From: Verticillium longisporum
Lineage: Eukaryota > Ascomycota > Sordariomycetes > Glomerellales > Plectosphaerellaceae
Assembly: GCA_019188255.1 (NCBI GenBank)
Contig: JAETXT010000012.1
Span: forward strand, 186,001 to 250,000
Direction of reading: 5' to 3'
DNA length: 64,000 nucleotides
Within the stretch, counting starts at the first letter, position 1; the number at the start of each line of letters is the position of its first letter. The position numbers were made by a program, and so were the translations under genes. The notes under the pieces were generated by a model. It saw only the letters and a list, made by a program, of their open reading frames with translations. It was not told the origin of the DNA and ran no database searches. This document shows, one piece after another, positions 22,391-31,184 of the stretch.

Positions 22391-22711
22391 GAAGGGCCCA
22401 GGGCACACCGAGGAGGTACGACGAGAGTGATGACAAGGGGAACCGAAGGTGACCCAAGCCATCTTAACTATGGCCAGGAAGGACATATTTTGGTGGTCCA
22501 AAATCCCTATAATTTGTTATAAGATGGCCCATGGCCCATGACCCGACCCAGCAGATTAGTAAGGAGGGGAAAGGAAGACGTGGTGTGGGAGGGAGCAACA
22601 GGCGACCGGGAACAGCCAGAAGAGAATGGAAAGAAGAAGACACGGATGAAGGACCAGGCAGGGACGGAAGTAGGGTTGGGATGAAAAGGAGGGGAGCGAG
22701 TGGTGGAGAGT

Positions 22712-22780
22712 GGTCGTACATGGAGTGGATACCGGGAAGGTGCATGAGTAGCCACGTGGACGGGAGGAAGATGTATATGA
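22712..22780 (+). promoter_or_regulatory. Module M3 upstream motif and TATA-like box
   Basis: GTCGTACATGGAGTGGATAC at 22713-22732, then TATATGA at 22774-22780, directly followed by GGGGGCGAGAGCCC. The order and spacing agree with M1, which lies on the opposite strand. Confidence 0.55.
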
Positions 22781-23006
22781 AGGGGGCGAGAGCCCACTTT
22801 GTAGGGACAAACGAGAGCTTTGTTCTCTTTATCTTTTCTTTCTTTCCTCAGTTGGTTCGTAAACACGGTTGACTGGGAAGCAGTCGATATCGCCGTGAGG
22901 TTGTCAGTGGCATCGTGTCGGGGAACGGTGTGAACCCGGTGTTTTCGACTATTAGACAGCCTTTAACGCAGGGAGTGGACGAACTAGAGGTGACTCCTGG
23001 TGGCAG

Positions 23007-23603
23007 ATGTCCAGGATGAACGTGTCGAAGACTTTACTGTCCCCTCCGTGCTCGCCGGTTGATGCGGGTCTGGAAGAGGCAAGTGTGGAGGATGAAGGTG
23101 GGCCCTGCTTTTGTGGTACGACACCTATGGAAGGGAATGCAGGACTGGAGGTTCTCTGGTGGAAGCGGGAAGAGTTGATGGATTGTCCGCCTGGGGGGTA
23201 TTGGACGGAGATTGTCGCGAGATGCCAGTATTCCTCTTGGAAAGATGTCAGCATTGTGATCGCTGGCTTGAGGGGTTATTCGACATACGCTGGAGCTTGT
23301 CTCGTGAGTTTGAGAGCAGGACAAGATGGACATTGTTGTCTAGCTTTGAGTGTTTCTGGAGAAGAAGGTGTGTCACTGAGTGATGTGATGGCGTTGATGA
23401 AAGACGGATGGGATTTGACTGGAAGTAACACCTTGGGAGTATGTTTCCCTCCTTTCCCTGGCGGTCTTAAGATCGAGAACACTTGGTGGCATCGTGGAGA
23501 TGTGAGTTTCAAAGTGGATTATGGAGACATTTCAGCAGTGCATGTACTCGAGTCGACAGGGACGGATATTATGGAGTCTATTGGGTTGTGTGACTTTGTT
23601 TGA
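23007..23603 (+). CDS. Module M3 ORF, uncharacterised 198-aa protein
   Basis: Intact ORF. It is Cys- and Trp-rich: GPCFCGTTPMEG near residue 32, LEVLWWKREELMDCPPGGYW near 48-67, and then CCLALSVSGEEGVSLSDVM. FPPFPGGLKIENTWWHRGDV and the C-terminus VLESTGTDIMESIGLCDFV follow. The nucleotide sequence around CTCGAGTCGACAGGGACGG aligns with M4 exon 2, but no intron interrupts this copy. No signal peptide is visible. No known family is recognised. Conserved aromatic, Gly and Cys spacing with very low residue identity to the other modules suggests rapid divergence within one family. Confidence 0.5.
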   Translation: MSRMNVSKTLLSPPCSPVDAGLEEASVEDEGGPCFCGTTPMEGNAGLEVLWWKREELMDCPPGGYWTEIVARCQYSSWKDVSIVIAGLRGYSTYAGACLVSLRAGQDGHCCLALSVSGEEGVSLSDVMALMKDGWDLTGSNTLGVCFPPFPGGLKIENTWWHRGDVSFKVDYGDISAVHVLESTGTDIMESIGLCDFV

Positions 23604-23698
23604 AAGTAAAGTATGGGAGTAACTTCACTTGGAGTGATAGCAATGAAATGATACGTAGTACTCTTCTTCCCTCTAATCATTCTAGTTCTAGATGGTGG

Positions 23699-23719
23699 GT
23701 ATGGGGCGCAGCCCCGTAC
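23699..23719 (+). repeat. GC palindrome of module M3
   Basis: GTATGGGGCgcaGCCCCGTAC, about 95 bp after the M3 stop. The arms are unchanged and only the loop differs (gca instead of gta). Its tail GAGTGAGCAAAGCGAATGAG has drifted. Confidence 0.85.
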
Positions 23720-23954
23720 GAGTGAGCAAAGCGAATGAGTCAGCTGTGCTTAAGTAAGGATACAGATAAAGTAAAACATCGTGAGATGGTAGATTAATGT
23801 GTGAACATGATTTGGTGATAACCTCACTTTTGGAAAGTTGATGATAAAGTGATGTAAAGGAGCGTAGCGACTTGGAATCATTTGTTTTTAGAAACACGAA
23901 AGGGAGCAACGCGACCGGTACTCTCAATTAATAGAGCCAGTTAAGATACTGGCC

Positions 23955-24090
23955 ATGCTGAGCGGAGCGAAGAGAGGAACGGAGTGACGACTGAACGGAG
24001 TGAAGGGAATGAGCGGAGCGAAATGACAGGGCATGATCAATGGCACGGAGTGACATAAGCGGAGCGACCTTACCGAAGCGGAGCGAAAGG
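23955..24090 (+). repeat. Iterated GGAGCGA/GGAGTGA block of M3
   Basis: Seven motif copies, the richest block of the array, between TACTGGCCATGCTGAG and GGTGAAGGATACACCGAGG. It differs from the M2/M4 block by added copies, so motif number varies between modules. Confidence 0.7.
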
Positions 24091-24534
24091 TGAAGGATAC
24101 ACCGAGGAGGAACGACGACAGTGAGTGATGGACCACCGAAGGTCTGGTTCATCTGGCCATCTTAACTATGGGCGGGCCGTCCATTTTTTGGTGAGCAAAA
24201 AACCGTATAATTTGTTATAAGATGGCCCATGGCCCATGACCCGACCCAGCAGATTAGTAAGGAGGGGATTGGAGGAATGGTGGAGGACAGGAGCTACAGG
24301 CGACTAAACGACTAAACGAGGGAGTGGTAACGAGGGAGTGTGCCTGAATGAATAACGAGGTAACGAGGGAATGAGGTGATGGGGGGGCCCAAAAGCCGAA
24401 TGAAGATTGGTTGTAAGGGTGGAGACCCGTGATGTGTCATATGCAGTCATCGGGGGATGAAGTCAGTAGTGTGGGTCACTTGTTTTGGAAAAAGGTGGAG
24501 CATCGAGAAGGAGGTGGACGACTGGTCATGGTGA

Positions 24535-24586
24535 GTCGTACAGAAAGTGGATATGCTGTAGGACTACTTAAGGGGGTGGTTCCCCC
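24535..24586 (+). promoter_or_regulatory. Module M4 upstream motif and GC hairpin
   Basis: GTCGTACAGAAAGTGGATAT at 24535-24554, followed by ACTTAAGGGGGTGGTTCCCCC, which retains the GC hairpin of M1. The TATA position reads ACTTAAG. The element lies about 245 bp before the ORF. Confidence 0.5.
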
Positions 24587-24779
24587 GTTGGTTATTCGGG
24601 TTCTTGTTGGCATGTCCCGTCGTTCTTCTGTTTTGGACGAGAAGTTCCTTTTGAAAGGCCAGTGGAGCATAATCCCCACGGGGCGGGAGCTACTTGGAAG
24701 TGTGGTTCTTGTCTTGGTTGACAATACTGCCGAGAGGGGCTGATGCGTTGAAGCATTGTAGGTCCCGGTTGTTTGTCTC

Positions 24780-25384
24780 TTGGGGAGTTTGTTCTGTGAG
24801 ATGTCAGGACATCTTTTAGGGACCGCGCTGGATGATCGGCGCCTCGGCTGGGGTCGGTTTTTCTACGGTGCGTGGTTGGGATCGCGTTCTCTTCATCGTA
24901 TTGGAGAGTTAAAGCCCCGTGAAGCGGGTATCGTAGCCGGTTGGCTTCGATGGTACCTCCGTGTGGTAGGGAATAGGTGTCTTCGTCAGCTAGGTCATGA
25001 GGACCTTTACCTGTTGGATGATGTCCTTCGTGTGGTCAGTGATAACCTGGCGTTGGAGATAACCTTCGGGAGTTGGACGGTTCGAGGGGAGGAGCGCAGG
25101 TTTTCTTTCGTCTCTGTCAGCGTAATGGCAGTCTTGAGTATCGCGACAGGTATGGAAAGTGACTTCTTGTCATTTGTGGGTTATAGGGGGGGAAGCCCTG
25201 TAATTCCGGGGTCGGATGAAGGTAGTGCGTCAAAGTAGGTGACGGTGTGTCATTGTGACAAGCGAAGGTTGGTGACAACAAATGGAGGACTTTTGGATGA
25301 GTCATTCGAGTCGTCGTTACGGGGATGCAGTCCGTGTTGTACAGAAAGGAATGGAAGGATGTTTTCGAAGAAGGTGGAGATTAA
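24780..25384 (+). CDS. Module M4 ORF, uncharacterised 174-aa protein (2 exons)
   Basis: Exon 1 is 24780-25221 and exon 2 is 25302-25384. The 80-nt intron has donor GTAGTG after GAAG and acceptor GATGAG, and the total is exactly 175 codons. The same intron position occurs in M2. Exon 1 contains LGWGRFFYGAWLGSRSLHR and DLYLLDDVLRVVSDNLALEI. Exon 2 gives TGMQSVLYRKEWKDVFEEGG, matching the KEWKD end of M2. If the intron were retained, the frame would stop after ...GSDEGSASK at 25238. Intron-edge conservation is the best evidence that these ORFs are real genes of one family. Function unknown. Confidence 0.5.
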
Positions 25385-25560
25385 CGCGAGAAGTGATTGA
25401 GCGTGTTTACGCTTGCCTTTTTAAGTTGGAAGACAAGATGAGGATAATGTGGTGGAGAACACCATGATTAACTGTCAGTGTATGGAGATAGTATGTTGGT
25501 GATAGCTTCACTTTTCTTAGAGTAGTATTCTTTCCCTAATCATTCAGATTCTGGAAATGG

Positions 25561-25581
25561 GTATGGGGCGTAGCCCCGTAC
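25561..25581 (+). repeat. GC palindrome of module M4
   Basis: GTATGGGGCgtaGCCCCGTAC, identical to the M2 copy, followed by GAAGGAGCACAGCGACTGAG. Confidence 0.85.
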
Positions 25582-25682
25582 GAAGGAGCACAGCGACTGA
25601 GTCAAGCCCAAAGTCTTTAGGATAAAAGATAAATTGTAAATGAAATAAGCATTGACAATGAATACAACCAGTAGAGATACTG

Positions 25683-25805
25683 GCCATGGCAGAGCGGAGC
25701 GATGTGAATGAACGGAGTGAATGGGGGCAACCTGACTGGAAGGAGGGAAAGGAACGGAGTGAGTAAGCGGAGCGACCTTACCGAAGCGGAGCGAAAGGTG
25801 AAGGA
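25683..25805 (+). repeat. Iterated GGAGCGA/GGAGTGA block of M4
   Basis: Five motifs with the same spacing and intervening bases as in M2, consistent with recent duplication or gene conversion between M2 and M4. Confidence 0.7.
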
Positions 25806-26220
25806 AGGGCCCAGGGCACACCGAGGAGGTACGACGAGAGTGATGACCCAAGGGGAACCGAAGGTGACCCAAGCCATCTTAACCGCCAAATATGGTCGTC
25901 CCTCCCATAGTTAAGATGGCCTTCAAACCGACCTTCGCTGCGCTGTGGTGGTTCACTCCCCCAGGGGTCGTGTCCCCTACGTCGTCCCTCCTTCAGGGCT
26001 CTTCATGACCTTCGCTCCGCTTCGGTATGAGCACTTCGTGCATGCCCTCCGGGCGGTCACTCCGTTCCCCCATGGCCAGTATCCTCATAACTGGCTTGTA
26101 TTGGTATCTCAGTCGCTTTCGCTCCTTAACATCATCACATACAAAGTTACATTCTCACGGTGTTTCATTCCATCTGTATCCTTACTTCATTTGGGCTTGA
26201 CTCAGTCGTTTCACTCCTTC

Positions 26221-26241
26221 GTACGGGGCTTCGCCCCATAC
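26221..26241 (-). repeat. GC palindrome of module M5
   Basis: GTACGGGGCttcGCCCCATAC, same orientation and loop as M1, preceded by GACTCAGTCGTTTCACTCCT. M1 and M5 are therefore more alike here than either is to M2-M4. Confidence 0.85.
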
Positions 26242-26521
26242 CCCCTTTCATAATCAGAACGAAGGTGGAAAAGGTATCGGTATCCTTCAATCAAAGTTCA
26301 TCTACCATCTCACTACTCGAAGCTATTCAAAATCATGTATCCTCAAATCAATCATCTTCCTCCCCTCTCTCTTCCCATTACAGAAATGGGTATGGGCGAA
26401 GCCCGTGACAAGGAGCACAGCGACGCAGTTCAATACCTTCCTCAACCTCCCGGCTATCAACAAACCTCATAAACACAACCCAACACGAAAGCAACTACCC
26501 AAACTTGTGCTAAACTGTTCG

Positions 26522-27121
26522 TCACTCACGCTCTTTCTCCTCAAAAACGGACGAAAGGAAGGTCCCTGGTACCTCATGGCACCGACAATCCACGCTTGAC
26601 ACACCACAGTATCTACAGCATCCTTCCCGCTCATAAAAATAACTCTCACGCCTCAACATCGGCCGACATGGTACACCAGACCTCTCCACCCTCTCGACGG
26701 TCACACTACCTGGTATGACAATCTCCAACGGGGGCACCATACAGTCTTCACAAATTCGACCACACTCACCCTTACAATCGCCCGACGCTCCACGAAGCGC
26801 TGCCTCCCGCCGTGCTGACCACAACAAACGCTCTGCCTCGGCTTCTGCCTCCTTCTGCTTCGCCTGCAACCCCCTCCGACGGAAATACTGTCTCCGGACC
26901 GCACTACGACCTTCACCTCCATCCACACCCGAAAGAGAACACGCCTCACAGGAAGAATCAACCTCGGACTGGCTACACTGCCCAGACCCGGCAGGACTAC
27001 CACCATGCCTGACCACTCCTTCGCAGACCTCACCTGACGCCATGACAGAAACAACACCACAAACGTGCCTAAACCCGAGAAGCACCGTCAACGTAGCGTA
27101 AACGAAATTCGAATGCTGCAA
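26522..27121 (-). CDS. Module M5 ORF, uncharacterised ~199-aa protein
   Basis: Open frame from 27121. It contains an Ala/Glu/Arg-rich helix (LQAKQKEAEAEAERLLWSAR) followed by a Cys-rich stretch (GDCKGECGRICEDC). Further on are REGCCRYCGVSSVDCRCHE and the end FLSSVFEEKERE, which recalls SVLYRKEWKDVFEEGGD of M4. The stretch MASGEVCEGVVRHGG, ~26 residues in, is an alternative start. Paired CXXC-like Cys suggest metal binding or disulfides. It shares the position and upstream element of the other module ORFs, but sequence similarity is weak. Confidence 0.45.
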   Translation of the reverse strand: MQHSNFVYATLTVLLGFRHVCGVVSVMASGEVCEGVVRHGGSPAGSGQCSQSEVDSSCEACSLSGVDGGEGRSAVRRQYFRRRGLQAKQKEAEAEAERLLWSARREAALRGASGDCKGECGRICEDCMVPPLEIVIPGSVTVERVERSGVPCRPMLRRESYFYEREGCCRYCGVSSVDCRCHEVPGTFLSSVFEEKERE

Positions 27122-27301
27122 GTCCCACGACTGCCACTCGCGTCCACAATGACAAATGCCGCCCCACGGGGAGAGAGTCTAACACATCTTCAACTCAAGA
27201 ACCGCAATGCAAACACCTCAACGGTAGCTCCAAAGCCACCAAAAGCAGGAAGAACGAAGAGAAGAAGAGAACATGCCCTGTCCCCTTCCCAGAAGTGGGC
27301 G

Positions 27302-27354
27302 CCGCCCCCTTCTAATACCTTCCCTCCGGTGGGTCATATGCATTCATCGTACAA
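27302..27354 (-). promoter_or_regulatory. Module M5 upstream motif
   Basis: GTTGTACGATGAATGCATAT on the minus strand (27354-27335), then TATTAGAAGGGGGCGGCGCCC. The element is diverged from the other four but keeps the order motif, AT-rich spot, GC hairpin. Confidence 0.45.
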
Positions 27355-27520
27355 CTCCTTCTGTACCACTCTCGTGAACCAATCCTTTTGGGTCATCTCC
27401 ACTCCCCCTTATCTCCTTGTCTCTGGTTCGTCGCTGGCGCTCCTCCCCTCTCTGGCACACTTCCGGTCGCTAGGGCTCCCGCTATGGTGTTCCCATAGCC
27501 ATAGGCGCACCCTTCCCGTC

Positions 27521-28641
27521 CGCCCGAGCGAGCATGGCTGCATGGCTGCATGGCAAAGTGAGGACTGGCGAGATGTTTGTCTAGCACTCCCGCGTAAGGC
27601 ACAGTACATTGGGCGATCGGCGGGCCCCCGGAACGGGTCATCACTGTACAATGGTGTGTCGAAAACACGGGCAGCGTTGACAGCCTAACCCATCCGATGA
27701 ACGAGGAGAGACATTGCTTGCCAATGTGATCGGAAATCCAGAATGCTCTGAAGTAGTGGTATCAGCGCAAGTAACTACGTCAACACGTACCCTGTGATGC
27801 ATCATGCCGAGGGCTGTCGAGGCCAAAGACGAATGAAAGCAGTGTTGCCGTCGTTTTGCGTTCCCGTAGGAGCATGTCATGCCATAGATGGAGGTACGCA
27901 CTGTACCTTGCTCGACAGGGTGCTGCACGAAAAGCCGAATCTGCTGACCTCCGCGCAACAAGCAGCCTTCTCTTCTGTTTTCGACGAGGCGAGCACGGAG
28001 CGACGGCCGAAATTCGACACGATTCGCGGTCGAGCCTAGAGCCGTGAAAGAACCAGCATACCTGCCTCTGGTCTGGAGTGTCATCGGCAACATGCCCCGG
28101 CAAGTCAAAGATGCCCTGAAAGACGATGCTTCCCCCCCGGATCGCATCCACGCGACGTGACGCCTGGCGGTCATTTGTACACTTGCCTGCAAGCGAGATG
28201 CCAAAGCCCAGTAGGATGCAGGCACCGACCGGCCGGAGAGAAAGCAGGCGAGTTTCCCATTTGGCCGCCCGGGGTCCATCCATCGCTCTAGTGTGAGGCA
28301 CAATCGGCCCCTACAGCCAGGCACCAGTCGGCCAGAGATTTGTCACAGCCTGGACCGAGGACAAAACAGCGGCTAGGGAGCATTATTGGCCAATTGAAGC
28401 TCTTATAAGCTGGCCGACCGACATGACCGTCTTTGACGTTTCACCGGCCGCACGGATCACCTCCACAGGCCCCTCTCTTGGTGGCGTTGCGCATGCCGCT
28501 TGGCGTTGCTCATGCAGCTTATGCAGCTTGGAAAGTGTTGGATCCACTTTCAGTCGGATGAAGTCAAATACTTAACATCACCGCTCCCCACTGAGCAGGT
28601 AGCATTCGATCTCGATCAAGCTTCAACTGCATGCCAGAGAA
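27521..28641. other. No well-supported gene
   Basis: Overlapping minus frames of 227 and 173 codons (27641-28324, 27780-28301) exist. One has a hydrophobic stretch (GACILLGFGISLAGKC) that could be a signal anchor, but neither has a domain. They compete with each other, so I do not call a gene. Confidence 0.35.
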
Positions 28642-29873
28642 ATGGTCAAACGCGCTCATGATTTTGGCACGCCGAACCGCCAGAAGCGGACAATGTCTCA
28701 GGTTTGGATGGCGCCTTCCGATATGCCCGGCCACGCACTAATCTCATAGGAGCTGGCAGAGCACGTACGAGTACAAACAACGACGAACTCGATCACATCA
28801 TTTCATTGCTTCATGAGGTTGGTCCCAGAGCTTCGTCAGATGATCTGGATGTCAAGTCTGTGGAGTCAACCTCCTCGTGTGTTGGTGGTCACGCAAGACA
28901 AGCTTTGGGATTGGGCGCCACTCGAGTCGACATGTCGTGAAGCCCGCGAAGTAGTATACCACTCGACCCAGCCAATGCGTCTGCCTCTTGGTCCCAAAGA
29001 CAACCCCATAGTTCGCTTTCGACCGAAGTACGACTGCGTCCATTTCGAGTACTGTCCCGACCCGCTACGCTTCGATATCGACCACGACTGCCACTATTCC
29101 TTCTCGTGCGGTCTGATCATGAGCTTGCCTTGGCAGTCCCGAAAGAGCCTCATGAGTCCCGACTGCTGGATACTCCTCAGCCGACTTCAACGCACTAGAA
29201 AAGAAGTGATAGTGTCTCTTCTAGAGCTCGTCATTAGTGTGCCGTCTCATTATCAAAACACCAGTCGACCCATCTCATCGATATCGCACAGTGGGGAGAG
29301 CTGACAGGTCATGAATGCTTCTGGGAGGACTGGGGACCAACCGTGGCGGAAGCGTGGCTGAGCCTTTCGTGGGACTTCGCATCTAGGTCGAGAGCCTGTC
29401 TGGATACGCTCGAGATCACGAAGAAGCTGCTCTCTGCGACTTGCTTGGAGAGCGTTCCCGACAGACATACGTTCTGGACCTGGGACCCTTCCAACCCCGA
29501 GTCCGAAGCCAGACAATATGTGCTGTGGGAGTACGAAAGGGACGGCAAAAGGATCCGCGTGCCTTACGGGGGATGCCGAAAAGCCGGTATGGAGGCCGAC
29601 GACATGCTGGACTGGGTGAAGACGGCCTATCCAGCACTGGGCTGGCGTCTCGTTGTGAAGATTCAGGTGGTACCTCGAGCGAAGGACCCACCAAACTCCG
29701 GGTTTACAGTGGCCGGACAGGGTGTCATCGACACGCCTCGAAGGACGACGCACCGCCGTGTGGTCGACCTGCTTCGGGCATCAAGTTTCGAGGGTGTCGG
29801 GTTCGGTGGGGCCCTACAGCACCGGGAACGGCAGTGCAGCTCAATCCGACCAAGTCGTCAACGATGCGGTTGA
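28642..29873 (+). pseudogene. 2EXR-domain protein gene, probable frameshift
   Basis: Exon 1 is 28642-28701 (MVKRAHDFGTPNRQKRTMSQ), followed by a 48-nt intron 28702-28749 (donor GTTTGG, branch CACTAATC, acceptor CATAG). Exon 2 opens ELAEHVRVQTTTNSITSFHC and continues FMRLVPELRQMIWMSSLWSQ, the hallmark of fungal 2EXR proteins (hydrophobic LPxELRxxIW core), then PPRVLVVTQDKLWDW. The frame stops at 29304. A second frame from ~29270 (IDIAQWGELTGHECFWEDW, then the 29343-29873 ORF) reads on as the probable C-terminal half. No clean intron joins them; a frameshift near 29240-29290 is most likely, or a weak-donor intron. Role of 2EXR proteins is unknown; they are expanded in fungal accessory DNA. Confidence 0.7.
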
Positions 29874-30667
29874 CCTACGCCGGCCCCCGTGTGAGCGACC
29901 GACAGCTATAGCAATGTGAGGATGTATGCTGTTAGAAAGATGAACTGTAGAATGAGAGATGAGATGCGGTCTTGGAAAGGGCGGCCATGCTTTTTCTGCG
30001 CCCAAGTCAGTCTCTCAAGGCGGGGGTGGCTGACCGACGAATTCAGCCACCCCCTCCCTGTGGCCTTTCGTTCGCCATCTATCCCGAGGCGCTGGCAAGT
30101 TCGGAAACGCGCCCTGGCCGTCAACGAATGCGTTGCGAGGTGGACGGGATGGTCCGGTGAGGGTATAACACCTGGTAGGACAGATAGCAAGGCGAGCTTC
30201 CGAGGACTGTTATGGCAAGATGCAAAGAGACCTGCAGTGAGGCCTGCCTTGGTCGACAGCGCAATTTTTTTTCCAGTCTATTCCAAAGTGGCGCAGTGGC
30301 AGAGTGGCATATCTCTTGACTGCAGAAGAACAGACATGTGTAGACAGACCGGGCGGCCACCCTGTGATCTTGGCTTTGATAGACTGTACCACGACGAAAT
30401 GTGGATCACGACGAATGTCACGGCACGTCTGATCAAATAGAGAGTATCGACAGTTCCATGCTCGCCTTCCTGTGAAAAGTACCTGTGACTGAGCTCTAGA
30501 TGGTGATGCTGGGTGCACGACGGAGTCGCGCTGGAGTGACGCTTCAGGAGAACATGCGAACACCTTTCTCCTAGGCATACCCACGTCTATTTCTTCTATA
30601 TACGTACTATATCCTGCTTGTTGAAGCGTAAGACAGCTTTCAATCCATCAGTGCCTAATTGCGCACA
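29874..30667. other. No recognisable gene
   Basis: Mirror ORFs of 94-174 codons without domains. A short imperfect inverted repeat around GGCTGACC-GAATTCAGCCACC lies near 30030. I see nothing else. Confidence 0.4.
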
Positions 30668-31138
30668 TTAGCACTCTCCAACTAGATAGTGTGTTCTTTC
30701 TTGGATTGATGATCGGCAGTTCGGACATCTATTGCGCCGCTTGAGCCAGTCCACCCCGCAGAGCTCGTGAAACTGATGTTCACATGGCAAAAGAACAACA
30801 TCTTCACCATTTGCCATCTTCTCGAGGCACACAGTACAATCCTCCATGCTGCTCGGGCCAGGCATGTCGCAGCCCACCTTCCTCCGTTCCAGTCTGCTGA
30901 TGGCGTCCGTTGAAGCTGGAGGCGCTGCGTTGTTGGCACTATCCAACCCAATGCTCTGCCGAAGCCGGGTGACCACCGTATTCGGATCAAGCGATAACAA
31001 ATTTGGCACAGGAAACATGCCGATAGAGAGGTCAGCGAAGATTGCCGGGCCGAGGATTCCAAGTTGTGCGGGCACGCTAACGATGATCCTGTGCATTCGA
31101 CAGCCATACCTCAGTAAAGATTTCGGGCAGGGATTCAA
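30668..31138 (-). CDS. RING-H2 finger protein, putative E3 ubiquitin ligase
   Basis: 156-codon ORF. Residues ~105-146 form a complete RING-H2: CTVCLEKMANGEDVVLLPCE, HQFH, then CGVDWLKRRNRCPNCR, i.e. C-X2-C...C-X-H-X2-H-X2-C...C-X2-C. This is the zinc-binding fold that recruits E2 enzymes. The N-terminal ~100 residues are hydrophobic/Pro-containing and without a known domain. The length fits small fungal RING-H2 proteins. On the minus strand a TATAAAAG box lies at 31184-31177, only ~40 bp before the first ATG, and a GTAAGT donor follows at ~31170. The 5' leader may therefore be spliced, with the true start at MHRIIVSVP (~31096). The ORF is intact and is among the few genes here that look functional. 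Confidence 0.75.
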   Translation of the reverse strand: MNPCPKSLLRYGCRMHRIIVSVPAQLGILGPAIFADLSIGMFPVPNLLSLDPNTVVTRLRQSIGLDSANNAAPPASTDAISRLERRKVGCDMPGPSSMEDCTVCLEKMANGEDVVLLPCEHQFHELCGVDWLKRRNRCPNCRSSIQERTHYLVGEC

Positions 31139-31176
31139 GACGGCGAAGCCAAAGGCTCTTTCGACTTACCGGTGGT

Positions 31177-31184
31177 CTTTTATA
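31177..31184 (-). promoter_or_regulatory. TATA box of the RING-H2 gene
   Basis: TATAAAAG on the minus strand, followed at ~13 nt by a canonical GTAAGT that could open a leader intron ending at TGCACAG (~31092). Confidence 0.4.

Larger units (their letters stand above)
20791..22496 (+). repeat. Module M2 of the array (~1.7 kb)
   Basis: Starts with TATAATTTGTTATAAGATGG, preceded by CAAAATCCC. It carries an upstream motif at 21092, an ORF with an intron, the palindrome at 22148-22168, an iterated GGAGCGA block at 22275-22390 and the end motif CCATCTTAACTATGG at ~22459. Bases 20800-20968 appear identical to 24206-24374 of M4, and 22261-22434 nearly identical to 25674-25847. Confidence 0.8.
22497..24196 (+). 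repeat. Module M3 of the array (~1.7 kb)
   Basis: Head-to-tail with M2; the junction sequence ATTTTGGTGGTCCAAAATCC around 22480 recurs in diverged form at ~24180 before M4. Unit lengths between the TATAATTTGTTATAAG starts are 1,706 and 1,700 bp. Contains the TATA-bearing upstream element, an intronless ORF, the palindrome at 23699-23719 and seven GGAGCGA/GGAGTGA motifs at 23955-24090. Confidence 0.8.
24197..25895 (+). repeat. Module M4 of the array (~1.7 kb)
   Basis: Third head-to-tail unit. Its start block is identical by eye to that of M2 over ~169 bp, whereas the ORFs have almost no shared residues. It ends in CCATCTTAAC at ~25883, tail-to-tail with the inverted M5, whose end motif CCATAGTTAAGATGG begins at ~25904. 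Confidence 0.8.
25896..27520 (-). repeat. Module M5 of the array (inverted)
   Basis: Reads on the minus strand from about 27520 to 25896. It has a GAGCGCCAGCGACG-type 5' region, an upstream motif at 27354-27335, an ORF, the palindrome at 26241-26221 and a degenerate GGAGCGA block at 26080-25925. An additional weakened plus-orientation palindrome (GTATGGGCGAAGCCCGTGAC, ~26389-26408) lies inside, suggesting a nested or rearranged end. Right edge of the array is about 27520. Confidence 0.65.

Noticed and set aside
22270..24090. CRISPR-like array from regularly recurring GGAGCGA words
   Set aside because: Spacing is irregular, repeats are only 7-9 bp and the context is eukaryotic.
19405..27520. 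Mitochondrial or plastid DNA insertion, suggested by GGAGCG/AGCGAC motif families
   Set aside because: No organelle gene is present, G+C is not low, and the ORFs use GT-AG introns.
27641..28324. 227-codon minus-strand ORF with a possible signal peptide in an overlapping frame
   Set aside because: Two frames compete, neither has a motif, and no intron model joins them.
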